DNA of 36,565 bases from Anaerolineae bacterium (GCA_003562365.1 PWVB01000505.1:1-36565), one strand, 5' to 3'; positions 1 to 9,641 are shown, numbered from the stretch's first letter. A program made the numbers and translations. The notes: generated by a model not told the origin, from the letters alone.

Positions 1-765
1 CTTATGCCAGAAGTCGCGGCGCTGATTCGCGATGTGATCGTGACGTTGGGCGACCTGGCGGGCGGCTTCGTGCCCACCACGCGAGCCTTGCCTGCCACGA
101 GCCAAGCGGCGCTGAGCGATACGCAGTTGCCGCAGCGACGGCCTGAGGTAACGGGGGGGGTTAACGAATTCGCCATTCTTCAGAGTCAGCCCACGGCACA
201 AGCCAACATCGATGTCGATCTCGCGCGCTTCGCGCTCCGCGATCTGAGGCTCCGACAATTCAATCTGGAATCAGACACACCACTTCCCCACCCTACACTT
301 AACCATGACACGCTTGATCTTGGCGTCATCCGGGATCCGACGGTGGTGCTTAAGCTTGATCTCGCCCACGTTCTGGACGTAGAGCCCGGCTCGGCGGTTA
401 TCGTCGAACCGCAGCTTGCCTCCGTCGCCGTGCGTAAACTCGATGCTCTTGAAGCGCGGGAATCCCGGCGTCTCATCTGCTTTGACACGCCGGAAGAAGG
501 CACCAAACGCCTTTTCGAGACGGCGCAGGGTAGACTGCATACTGGAGAAGTTGAGCTTGTCCAGACCGTCGGGGTCAGCATCGCGCAGCGTGCCGAAGTG
601 CTGGGACTGCGCCGTGTGGGTGATGCCCTTACCGGTCTCTCTATAGACCGTGATCCGCTGCTCAAGCGCCGCATTGTAGACGTTGCGCGACAGGTGCAGG
701 AGATCGTTCAGCTTTCTCGCTTGCCGAGCATACGGATACAAGCAGTATTTGGGAGTGCCGATCAC
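1..765 (-). pseudogene. tnpB: TnpB/OrfB-type (IS200/IS605 family) gene, interrupted by one in-frame TGA and truncated by the window edge
   Basis: The minus-strand ORF 271-765 gives a TnpB-like N-terminus (YCLYPYARQARKLNDLLHLSRNVYNAALEQRI...FKSIEF...VKCRVGKWCV). After TGA at 271-273 the same frame continues FQIELSEPQIAEREAREIDIDVGLCRGLTLKNGEFVNPPRYLRPSLRQLRIAQRRLARGRQGS...HDHIANQRRDFWHK to position 1, typical of TnpB. GTG start at 763-765 with an upstream AAGGGAGG. Confidence 0.85.
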
Positions 766-983
766 GGCCTAGCCTCCCTTCTGCGCTTCGATGTACAAGC
801 CCAATAGGTTCCGCCGAGACCCGCCCCGCGGTTCCGACGTGGCAGGGGCATGTCCACAAAGACGGCAAGCGGCTGAGAGGTTCGGGAGACGCCTCACGCC
901 GTTGGTGGCAAGTGGTCCCCCTTGATACGGTGCATGATTGGACTGGCAGCCAGCGTTGGTGGAAACGAAGTCAACAAGGGGAT

Positions 984-1250
984 ATGATCACCTTACACGA
1001 CCTAGTCCAACCCCTGGCCGTCGTTGCGATTGACCATCTGAGGAATCAACTTCGACAATCGCTCACCCTTCTCGCCTTCCAGGACCGGTCGGCGAAACCT
1101 GGGACACCCCACGACGCGGTCGTTGATCTGCTACACAGCGTGGCGAGTTCGCCTGCTATTCATAAACGCATCATCCTACACTTACGAGGCGTAGACAAGG
1201 AGGAAGAGTGGCATTCCCTACCTGTTAAAAAGGAGAGTACCCTGCCGTGA
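984..1250 (+). CDS. Hypothetical small protein (88 aa)
   Basis: ATG at 984 preceded by AAGGGG; open to TGA at 1250; no recognised family. Confidence 0.25.
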   Translation: MITLHDLVQPLAVVAIDHLRNQLRQSLTLLAFQDRSAKPGTPHDAVVDLLHSVASSPAIHKRIILHLRGVDKEEEWHSLPVKKESTLP

Positions 1251-1399
1251 AAACTATGGAGAACAGATACCGCAACCAGGAGACGATCCCGGCTGCCCAG
1301 AAGAAAACGGGGCACGCCAGTTGAGAATGACACCGAGGGGTCAGACGATAGGCTAGTCTCAGAGCACTTCCCTGCGCGCCGGGCGGCAGCGCTGGAGAC

Positions 1400-2068
1400 T
1401 CACGACCTAATGAAACCGGGTCTCATAGCCACGACCGAGGGGGCGCGACGAAAAGTGCAGCAATCCGCGATGATACTACGCAGCTCCTGGATGTTCCGCT
1501 GTTTGCCCTGACTCCGCTGACGAGCAGTCGTTGCAGTGAAATAGCGGTGCTGCTGCAGAAACAGAAGCTGGCTTGTGTACCATTCCCCATCGGAAACAGC
1601 CAGCCCACAGGCCGTCAGCTCAGCCCGCAGATCCCTGTTGCGCCTCAGGAAGTCCTCGCGTCCCAGAACGTCTAGGTCAGCATCGGCGAGGATCTCCTCC
1701 AGCCGGTTTTTGGGAGCCTGAGGAATTCGCGTTGCCAAGATCATCCCCTTGATCAGACTGATCTGATCGGGACCATAGCCGTAGTGAGGAAGAATTTCCC
1801 CTGCCATTAAGGCACTAACGCGTTCGTGATCAACATCCTGTCGGATGAAACCAATATCGTGGAAATAAGCTGCGGTACTAACAAGCACCTGAGCTTCCCG
1901 GGAAAGACCTTCTTGGTTCGCCAACCAGACAACCCGGACACCCACCTCGTCGCGAGTGTGCCAAAGAGAGTGGTAGAGGCGAGTCTTGGGCAGCGCCTGT
2001 TCCAATCTTTCAATGGCATAGGCTATGGCTCCTTCGTAATCCGGTAAGGCTGCAGACGAATCCGACAT
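1400..2068 (-). CDS. HD-domain phosphohydrolase-like protein
   Basis: HSLWHTRDE...STAAYFHDIGF...DHERVSA...ILADADLDVLGR is an HD-superfamily pattern. Confidence 0.8.
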   Translation of the reverse strand: MSDSSAALPDYEGAIAYAIERLEQALPKTRLYHSLWHTRDEVGVRVVWLANQEGLSREAQVLVSTAAYFHDIGFIRQDVDHERVSALMAGEILPHYGYGPDQISLIKGMILATRIPQAPKNRLEEILADADLDVLGREDFLRRNRDLRAELTACGLAVSDGEWYTSQLLFLQQHRYFTATTARQRSQGKQRNIQELRSIIADCCTFRRAPSVVAMRPGFIRS

Positions 2069-2189
2069 AATGGCATCTAATCCTTGTCAGCGATTTTGCT
2101 AAGCACCTCAAACAGTATACCACAGTCGGGAGCACAAGGTTCACCAACTTTGGGGATTGACCAACTCAAGGAGTTGTAGAGAATAGACT

Positions 2190-2648
2190 GTGTGGATAAC
2201 TGGACACGCATTCGCAGCCATCTCTCTGGCTCTGATGGGCAGCGGCACAGCCAGCGTGATGAGATTTCTCTTCCGCCTCTATCAGAGCCGGATTGGACGA
2301 CTTTCGTCCCTGCGGATGGGCACTGCGCAGGTTTTGATCTCGATCTTGGAGTTCTTGATGGGAATTCTGTTTCCCGCTGGCATCCGTTGGGCCAAAATGC
2401 ACCGCCAGCGAATCGCACCCTGGCTCCGGGTAGTCAACGGGGAAAAGTCCGCATTCGGATCGGCGCTTTCCACAGCCCTCTCGATCCATCTAAGTTTTCG
2501 AGTCACCACGGTCCTGGCGGCGCTTATCTATGGCATCGCCGGACTACTCTATGCAACAGAGCTGCGCTGCAAAACGGAGCTGAAATTCGGCTCACTTCGC
2601 CTAGGACGCATCACGGTACGTAAGCACGTAAGGGACAGGTCACTATGA
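2190..2648 (+). pseudogene. Possible remnant of the C-terminal membrane domain of a fused spermidine-synthase-like protein
   Basis: LISILEFLMGILFPAGIRW...IAPWLRVVNGEKSAFGSALSTALSIHLSFRVTTVLAALIYGIAGLLYA resembles the conserved C-terminal TM region (MGxxFPxGLR...PWxWxxNGxxSVxGSxLA) of that family. The catalytic part is absent upstream. Confidence 0.45.
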
Positions 2649-3280
2649 CACAAACGCAAGAGGATCGTTGGCTGACTTGGGTGAAGGCTCTGCGGAGTCT
2701 GGCGCAATCGGGGTTGACTTATGCCGAGAACCCCTTCGATCTGGAGCGCTACGCACGAGTCCAAGCAATTGCAGCGGAGATGGCTGCCGGCTACGGGCAA
2801 GCTGATGTCGCGGCCATTCGGAGTCTATTCGCCCGAGAACAAGGCTATGAAACCCCCAAAGTCGATGTGCGTGGAGTCGTCTTTCGCGAAGCGCGTATCT
2901 TGCTGGTCCGGGAGCTGCAAGATGGCGGTCGTTGGACGTTGCCCGGAGGTTGGGCCGATGTCAACGATCAACCCAGCGAGGCCGTCGAGCGCGAAGTCTG
3001 GGAGGAATCCGGTTACCGCGTTCGAGCAGAGAAGCTCCTGGCAGTTTATGACCGCCGGCTGCACGGCCACACCCCACCGGCGCTGTGGGGGATCTACAAG
3101 CTCTTCTTCCGTTGCAGACTCATCGACGGCGAGCCTACACCGTCCATCGAGACCACTGGCGCTACCTTCTTCGCTCAAGGCGAGGTTCCGGAGCTCTCCC
3201 TAGGCAGGACAACGCCTAAGGAGATCACCCGCCTGTTCGACCATTATAGGCATCCTGATTGGCCGACTGATTTCGACTGA
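2645..3280 (+). CDS. NUDIX hydrolase with N-terminal NUDIX-associated domain
   Basis: NUDIX box GGWADVNDQPSEAVEREVWEESGY. Confidence 0.95.
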   Translation: MTQTQEDRWLTWVKALRSLAQSGLTYAENPFDLERYARVQAIAAEMAAGYGQADVAAIRSLFAREQGYETPKVDVRGVVFREARILLVRELQDGGRWTLPGGWADVNDQPSEAVEREVWEESGYRVRAEKLLAVYDRRLHGHTPPALWGIYKLFFRCRLIDGEPTPSIETTGATFFAQGEVPELSLGRTTPKEITRLFDHYRHPDWPTDFD

Positions 3281-3300
3281 ACCGAAAGGAGTTCAGAGCC

Positions 3301-4320
3301 GTGGCAAAAACACAGACCGATGGACCGGTGTCTATGCAGGTGATTCATCGACATCCAGCAAATCCGATTCTGACGTATCGCGATGTACCCTATCCTGCAG
3401 CCCTGGTCTTCAATGCGGGGGTCGCACGGTACCAGGGGCGCTATGTGATGGTATTCCGCAATGATTTCGGCGACTTCGAAGCTCAACAACTCCAGGGCAC
3501 CAATCTAGGACTGGCCTTTAGCGAGGATGGCATCCACTGGTCGGTGAGCCCTACCCCGTGTTTCGAAGCTGCCGCGGAACATCTGGCGGCGACGCTGCGA
3601 ACGGACGACTTCATCCGCGCCTACGACCCACGCCTGACGGTTCTAGAAGGTCGGTGCTATATGACTTTCGCTATCGATACGGGGCATGGCATCCGGGGCG
3701 CCATAGCCGTCACCGACGATTTCGAGTCGTGGGAGATCCTGACCACCACGTTGCCCGACAATCGCAACCTGGCTCTCTTTCCAGAGCAAATTGGTGGACA
3801 TTACATACGCCTCGAGCGCCCAATGCCGATCTATGGACGGCGATGGCAAGAGCGTTTCGATATCTGGATCTCGAATTCGAAGGACCTACGTGCCTGGGGT
3901 GATCCCGCTCTACTCCTTGCCGTGGAAGACGTGCCGTATGCCAACTGCAAGATCGGGCCGGCCGCACCACCCGTCAGAACGGAAAGGGGCTGGCTGACGA
4001 CTTTCCACGCCGTGGACTTCGATCCCGATCGCGGCAAGAACGGATGGGAGGCCCAGTGGCAGAAACGCTATACAGCTGGTATCATGCTATTGGATCTGGC
4101 AGATCCAGCTAGAGTCTTGGGACTCTGCAAAGCGCCTATGATGGTACCTGAGGCACCTTACGAGATTGAGGGCGGGTACCGCAACCACGTGCTGTTCCCG
4201 GGGGGGATGATCCTCGAGGCGTCTGGCGAGGTCAAATTCTACTATGGTGCTGCCGATACAACTATGTGCCTGGCCACGGCAGATGTCCGTGACCTCATCG
4301 AACTCTGCCTGACCAGGTAG
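3301..4320 (+). CDS. Glycoside hydrolase family 130-like protein (beta-mannoside phosphorylase-type)
   Basis: HPANPILTYRDVPYPAALVFNAGVARYQGRYVMVFRNDFGD...DPRLTVLEGRCYMTFA is characteristic of GH130; GTG start. Confidence 0.88.
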   Translation: MAKTQTDGPVSMQVIHRHPANPILTYRDVPYPAALVFNAGVARYQGRYVMVFRNDFGDFEAQQLQGTNLGLAFSEDGIHWSVSPTPCFEAAAEHLAATLRTDDFIRAYDPRLTVLEGRCYMTFAIDTGHGIRGAIAVTDDFESWEILTTTLPDNRNLALFPEQIGGHYIRLERPMPIYGRRWQERFDIWISNSKDLRAWGDPALLLAVEDVPYANCKIGPAAPPVRTERGWLTTFHAVDFDPDRGKNGWEAQWQKRYTAGIMLLDLADPARVLGLCKAPMMVPEAPYEIEGGYRNHVLFPGGMILEASGEVKFYYGAADTTMCLATADVRDLIELCLTR

Positions 4321-4330
4321 TGGGAAGCCG

Positions 4331-4339
4331 TGCTATAAT
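4331..4339 (+). promoter_or_regulatory. Extended -10 promoter element (TGC TATAAT)
   Basis: tgctataat, about 90 nt upstream of the ATG at 4428. Confidence 0.5.
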
Positions 4340-4427
4340 AGAAGAGAGCTCACCTGGAGGCCGATTGTGTGACAAGGATCATCGTCGCGCAAGACACTCG
4401 AGTTGCCCAACAGCAGGAGGTATAGCT

Positions 4428-4949
4428 ATGACATCGCCTCAAGAGCAGCAAGACAAAATCCAAAGCACGCAGTCAAGCAGGGATCGAGGCAAGGTACGTC
4501 ACGCGGTAAGGGTCATCGGATTTACCCTGCTTGGGGCAGCCGTTGCCGTGCCGGCTATTCTGCTCTACCTCGGCAAACGCTTGCGTGAGGAGGCGACCTC
4601 GGCGCCTGCCGCGAAACCAAGCACACCGCAACCGACCGGCGACCCCTCGCCCGCGCAACATCACTTCCGCATTCCGATCACCGGAGAATCCCCGACTGCG
4701 CAGCCGACCTACGACCGCAGCGCAGACGATTCATCTGCCACTGAGCCGCCAGCGCCTGTAGCTTCCGTCTCCTCGGTTGCGACGGAGATTCAGCAGTCGC
4801 ATTATGTAGGTAGCACAGGAAGCAACAAAGTCCACCATCCTAGTTGCCGCTGGGCCCGCCAGATTCAGGAAGAGAATCGCCGCAGCTTCAGGGATCTTCA
4901 GACGGCAAAAGCGCAAGGCTACGTGCCCTGCAGCGTCTGCATAACCTAA
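4428..4949 (+). CDS. Membrane-anchored protein with C-terminal Ada-like metal-binding motif
   Basis: One TM segment (VIGFTLLGAAVAVPAILLYLG), a Pro/Ser/Thr-rich linker, then YVGSTGSNKVHHPSCRWARQIQEENRRSFRDLQTAKAQGYVPCSVC. Confidence 0.8.
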   Translation: MTSPQEQQDKIQSTQSSRDRGKVRHAVRVIGFTLLGAAVAVPAILLYLGKRLREEATSAPAAKPSTPQPTGDPSPAQHHFRIPITGESPTAQPTYDRSADDSSATEPPAPVASVSSVATEIQQSHYVGSTGSNKVHHPSCRWARQIQEENRRSFRDLQTAKAQGYVPCSVCIT

Positions 4950-5079
4950 GGGCTCGTTAAGCGCCTCAGCTTAAGTGCCGGAGCCGTCGCTTGACCCATT
5001 GTCGCTCCCCAGGAGATGTGGAAGGGCCTCAGCACCATCGCTAGACCAACAGCATCTACAACACAACCGCCCGGGAGCT

Positions 5080-8000
5080 TCAGTGGGAGGCAACCTCGAG
5101 GTATTCCTCAGCGGTGAAAGGCAACTGGATATAGAAGGTGCTGCCGTGGTTTAGCGCGCTCTCGACCCATACCCGCCCGCCGTGACGTTCCACGATAGAC
5201 TTCACAAGGGCGAGACCAAGACCCGTACCCTGAATCGCTCCGGTTTCGCGACGCTTGATACGATAGAATTTCTCAAAGAGCCGTACCTGATCGCTTGGTG
5301 AAATACCAATGCCTGTATCGGAGACGCGTATGGATGCCGTGTCCTCGGTAATGTCCAATCCCACGACCACCTCACCGCCCGACGGTGTGTACTTAACAGC
5401 GTTGTCAACCAGGTTGCTGACAGACTGCCGCAACAATGTGCGATCGCCGACCACGGTAGGCGATCCCTCTGACGGTTCTAGCCGCAAATCCACGCCTTTG
5501 GCACTGGCACGCGCCCGCATTGACTCCACGGCTTCTACCATAATCAGGCCAAGCCGGCAGGGCTCTTGACGAATGCCGACGCCAGCCTCCACCCGTCGCA
5601 GATCGAGCAGGTCGCCCACGAGTCTGTTCATTTGCTCAATCCCATCCAAGATGCGCTGCATATAGTCACGCTGGCGATCATTGAGGTCGCCAACCATCGA
5701 TAGCATCGTCGCATACCCTCGCATAAAGGTCAGCGGGGCGCGCAGGTCGTGCGAGACCGTCGCTACAAAATCCGACTTCATCTCATTCAGCTCTTTGAAG
5801 TGCGTCACATCGCGCAAGACGACGACCACCCCAACGGTCACGCCTTCGCTGCTCTTGATCGGAGCAACGCTGGCGTAGAAGGTTCGACCGTCATCAAGGG
5901 GCACCTCGACAGGCGGCAAGAGCTCATCGTCGTCCTCGCTGTTCACAGCTGAGCGCAGAGACTTGGGAAGGGCCAGTTGATAGCGACGCATACGGCGAGC
6001 AGTGGTTGTTTGGGCGGTGAGAGCCGTCACCAGCGGCGGAGGCAGCCCGATTGCATCCATCGCGTTGCCCACAGCAGAACGCTCAATCTCAAATAACCTC
6101 TGAGCTGCCGGATTCGTCAGGAGCAGATGTCCCTCAGCATCGACCACGAGAATGGCATCTCGCGTACTAGCCAGGATCGCGGCCAAACGCTGACGCCCGC
6201 CTTCGGTGGTCTGGAAGAGACGTGCATTCTCAATCAACACAGCGGCCTGGCCCGCGAGTGTCGAAATGAAATTGATGCGGGGCTCGTCGAAAGCGTCAGG
6301 ATCCTTGACGCCAACCCAGAGAAGCGCGACCATGCTGCCCTGCGAGCGAACAGGAAACGCGGCGGCGCTTCGTATGCGAGACCCGACCTGGAACTGCTTC
6401 TGAGCTTTGCGCAAATCCGGCAGCACAAGAGGATCCGTTCGCTGCAATGTAGCTGCGGTCAGGGCCCGATCCAGGCGGCTCAGGTCTCCCTCTATGCCAC
6501 CGGCCGAGTAGACTTGAATCTGTCGACCGCTTTCGCGCAATGTGATAAACCGGGCGACAGCTCCGGAGGTCTCTGCCAAAGCTCCCTCCAGAATCGGGAC
6601 AATACCCCGTTCAAGGTTCAGCGTGGCCGATACCTGCTGGGAGATATCAAGGAGTAGCGAAAGATCGTTCAGTCGCTCCTGAAGCCTAACGCGCATCCGC
6701 TCCAGCGCATCGCCCAGTTGAGCCACTTCATCATCTCCAGCGATCACAATCGTGCCCTGAAGGTCGCCGCCGGCGATGCGATTTGCTGCCTGAGCCAGCG
6801 AATTCAGCGGACGCGTCACCCGCGAGGCCAGCAGCGGAATCGCGATGCTGAGGAGCAATCCAAAGGTGAGCTGAACAACAGCCAGAGAACCAGCAGTCTT
6901 GTTCGCTGTTGCCAAGACATAGGCATAGGGTAACTCCAGCACAACCCGGAGCGGAAGCGTCTCAACCTCATGAACGTAGACAAGCGCGTGCTCACCCTCG
7001 GGCGTCACTGTCTCAAACACCTGTCCCCTGACCTCGCTGCCGACGTCCAGCTCTCCAGTTTCTCCAAAGGAGCGCAGTCTATACAGCTGCGTTGTGTCCT
7101 GATGTGCCACAATCAGGTCGCTTTCGTTGATCACGTAGCCAGTATACTCGAACCCCGTCTCACCATCTTGGAGACTCAACGGCTTTTCCAAAGCCGCCAG
7201 AGCGGCGGTGACATCGGGCTGTAGATTCACCAGCGCCCGACCAATCAGGTACCATTCTGGGGGCGCATCAGAGATGAGCCCTCCAGGCTGTACACATCCC
7301 AGAATACTGAGACCGTTACCCGTAAACTCGGGGTTCAGGGGAAGCTCCATGATTGGAGTCTCCTGTGTGCCCATCCCCAGAAGCTTGAGTGCCTCCAAAG
7401 CATCGATCTCCTGCGCCGTCAAGGTCACCCGCGAAGCATCAAACGGAGCAGCGGCGACAACAACGAACTCACCGGCGGTGTCGCGGACCAATAGCAGTTG
7501 CTGAAAGTAGGGCAAGACCCGCAATCCGATGATCAGCGTCTCCAACCGCTCCCGAGGCTCTTCACTCACCAGTTTCGGCTCTTCCGCAAAGGCCTGTATC
7601 AGATGTCGTCCAGTAACATAGAAGCGTTGCAGGCTCCTCCCAGCAATCGCTGCGCTGCGCCGCATCTCCTCAATCGACTGGTCACGGGCGAGCGCAACGC
7701 TGCGATTGGTCACAGCCATCACAGAGAAGAGAAAACTCAAGATCACCAGCGGGACACTGAGGACCATGAACTGCGCGCTCAGTGATCGACTATAAAAAGA
7801 AGGGGTGTCGGCTCGCGCAGGCACTCGCCACTCGGGCTTCAGGAAGATGAGTTGCAGCACAACGCCAAGACCGGCTCCTGTCACAAGCCAGAGCGGCAGC
7901 TCATTCCGCCACAGCACAACGACAAAGTCAATGATCCGGAGGCCGTCTGTCATCTGAGTCGCGGTAATCCGGCTCAGGGAGAGGAGGAGCACTGTGGTGA

Positions 8001-8514
8001 AAGAGGCCAGCACGAAGGCAACTATCGGCTGCCGCAGGATATGAAAGACATCCCCGCGATAGGGTTGGTGAAGGAAGGCACCCACCAAAAATCCCCACAT
8101 CGACAGAGCTAATACATCAGTCACCAGCAGAGGCATATAGCGCGCCCAAGCCAGCCCTCCAACCAAACCGGCCAGGAGACCAGGGGCGGGCCCAAAAAGG
8201 TAGGCAACAGCACCGATCAGCGCTTGTCCCGGCAGTGAAATGGCGGAGATGAAAGGCAGAATCCGCATCGGTCCAGGAGGAACCATAACCGTTTCCGTCC
8301 ACCGAACTGCCATCAGTCGATGTAGCGGAAAGATCACCGCCATCAGGAAAGCATAAATAATCCACGCTTTGCGATCGAACCGATGGAAGTCTCGTCGGTG
8401 CCGCCACAGCAAGAAGAAAAACAGAGCTAGATAGCCCAATAGCAGCAGCAGGCCGGAGATCGACAGGGGCAGCTCCAAAGACAAAGGGCCTGGACTTCGC
8501 AGTAGGTCGATCAT
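5080..8514 (-). CDS. Multi-sensor membrane histidine kinase (multi-TM, extracellular sensor, HAMP, GAF, PAS, HisKA, HATPase)
   Basis: HisKA FVATVSHDLRAPLTFMRGY; HATPase motifs DNAVKYTPSGGEV, DTGIGIS, GTGLGLALVKSIVERHGG. HAMP-like region after the last TM, GAF and PAS-like regions before HisKA. Start MIDLLRSPG chosen at 8514; the ORF stays open to 8622. Confidence 0.93.
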   Translation of the reverse strand: MIDLLRSPGPLSLELPLSISGLLLLLGYLALFFFLLWRHRRDFHRFDRKAWIIYAFLMAVIFPLHRLMAVRWTETVMVPPGPMRILPFISAISLPGQALIGAVAYLFGPAPGLLAGLVGGLAWARYMPLLVTDVLALSMWGFLVGAFLHQPYRGDVFHILRQPIVAFVLASFTTVLLLSLSRITATQMTDGLRIIDFVVVLWRNELPLWLVTGAGLGVVLQLIFLKPEWRVPARADTPSFYSRSLSAQFMVLSVPLVILSFLFSVMAVTNRSVALARDQSIEEMRRSAAIAGRSLQRFYVTGRHLIQAFAEEPKLVSEEPRERLETLIIGLRVLPYFQQLLLVRDTAGEFVVVAAAPFDASRVTLTAQEIDALEALKLLGMGTQETPIMELPLNPEFTGNGLSILGCVQPGGLISDAPPEWYLIGRALVNLQPDVTAALAALEKPLSLQDGETGFEYTGYVINESDLIVAHQDTTQLYRLRSFGETGELDVGSEVRGQVFETVTPEGEHALVYVHEVETLPLRVVLELPYAYVLATANKTAGSLAVVQLTFGLLLSIAIPLLASRVTRPLNSLAQAANRIAGGDLQGTIVIAGDDEVAQLGDALERMRVRLQERLNDLSLLLDISQQVSATLNLERGIVPILEGALAETSGAVARFITLRESGRQIQVYSAGGIEGDLSRLDRALTAATLQRTDPLVLPDLRKAQKQFQVGSRIRSAAAFPVRSQGSMVALLWVGVKDPDAFDEPRINFISTLAGQAAVLIENARLFQTTEGGRQRLAAILASTRDAILVVDAEGHLLLTNPAAQRLFEIERSAVGNAMDAIGLPPPLVTALTAQTTTARRMRRYQLALPKSLRSAVNSEDDDELLPPVEVPLDDGRTFYASVAPIKSSEGVTVGVVVVLRDVTHFKELNEMKSDFVATVSHDLRAPLTFMRGYATMLSMVGDLNDRQRDYMQRILDGIEQMNRLVGDLLDLRRVEAGVGIRQEPCRLGLIMVEAVESMRARASAKGVDLRLEPSEGSPTVVGDRTLLRQSVSNLVDNAVKYTPSGGEVVVGLDITEDTASIRVSDTGIGISPSDQVRLFEKFYRIKRRETGAIQGTGLGLALVKSIVERHGGRVWVESALNHGSTFYIQLPFTAEEYLEVASH

Positions 8515-8699
8515 ATTGGACGCTCTTTTTCCAGAAACCAAACCACTTCCGGAGCAGACCAGGAATCGATAAAGAGAGAGAACCCAGTCAATCTCTGCCC
8601 CGTGCAGTGTCCCTCGGTTCAAGACCGTAAACTTACCTTAATGATACTCAAACCATATCCTTTTGCAACCCAAACACATCGCAGCAGCCGGAATTCGCT

Positions 8700-8728
8700 T
8701 TGACACATGCCTCATCTTAAAGTAGAAT
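8700..8728 (+). promoter_or_regulatory. Sigma70-type promoter for cysE-cysK (TTGACA-17-TAGAAT)
   Basis: TTGACA 8700-8705, 17-nt spacer, TAGAAT 8723-8728. Confidence 0.7.
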
Positions 8729-8792
8729 GATGTAGATAAAATAAGAGGCACAGGCTCTGAGGCCTGGCCCGCAGCAAAATGAGAGGATAGGT

Positions 8793-9641
8793 ATGTCAGA
8801 GCAAGTCGACGAGGCGCGCAAGGTAAGAACGTGTCCGGAATGCCGCGAATGCTGCGACGAATGCTGCGGCGAATGCGCCAGTCTCCCAGAGAATGAGCGC
8901 GTCTACGAACACCCCAACCCCTGGCAGCGATTCCGAGAGGATATTCAGACCGTCTTCAATAAGGATCCAGCCGCTCGCAGCGTCATCGAGATCCTGACGA
9001 GCTATCCAGGTCTCCATGCTATCTGGATGCACCGGGTTGCCCATCGACTGTGGGCCTGGGGATGGCGCTTTCCCGCCCGCTTTATCTCTCACATCGGACG
9101 CTGGTTAACCGGCATAGAGATACACCCCGGAGCCACCATCGGTCGACGATTCTTCATAGATCACGGTATGGGCGTGGTGATCGGCGAGACAGCAGAGATC
9201 GGGGACGATGTACTGATGTACAAAGGGGCCGTGTTGGGCGGAGTATCGTTGGAAAAGAAGAAACGCCATCCAACCCTTAGGGATGGCGTAGTGGTCGGAT
9301 CCAATGCCGTCATCCTCGGCCCCATCGAGGTTGGCATAAACAGCAAGGTCGGATCGGGCGCCGTGGTTATCAAGGACGTGCCAGCTTGTGCAACCGTCGT
9401 CGGGGTACCGGCTAAGGTTGTCAAGATCAACGGAATCTCCTGCCGCCGCAAACCCGACCTGCGCCACGAGGAGTTGCCGGATATCGTCACTGAACGTCTT
9501 CGCGAGATGGAGGAGCGCATCGCAGACCTGGAAGCGTACATACAGGAGAAGTTACAGGAGCTAGAGAGGACCGAGCCTGAGGGGCGGCGAGAGTTAATGT
9601 CGGACCGGCTTGTGGAGGAGGAAGTTGAATCATGGGCCTAA
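8793..9641 (+). CDS. cysE: Serine O-acetyltransferase with Cys-rich N-terminal extension
   Basis: Hexapeptide-repeat SAT core: [40 protein letters not shown]...[20 protein letters not shown]. Confidence 0.95.
   Translation: MSEQVDEARKVRTCPECRECCDECCGECASLPENERVYEHPNPWQRFREDIQTVFNKDPAARSVIEILTSYPGLHAIWMHRVAHRLWAWGWRFPARFISHIGRWLTGIEIHPGATIGRRFFIDHGMGVVIGETAEIGDDVLMYKGAVLGGVSLEKKKRHPTLRDGVVVGSNAVILGPIEVGINSKVGSGAVVIKDVPACATVVGVPAKVVKINGISCRRKPDLRHEELPDIVTERLREMEERIADLEAYIQEKLQELERTEPEGRRELMSDRLVEEEVESWA

Noticed and set aside
151-162. Apparent frameshift at the G8 tract in TnpB
   Set aside because: Careful recount shows the minus-strand frame continues correctly through it (NPPRYLRPSL); only the TGA at 271-273 interrupts the gene.
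4-807. 267-aa plus-strand ORF at the left edge
   Set aside because: It is antisense to the recognisable TnpB frame and has no family signature; an open-frame artefact of GC-rich DNA.
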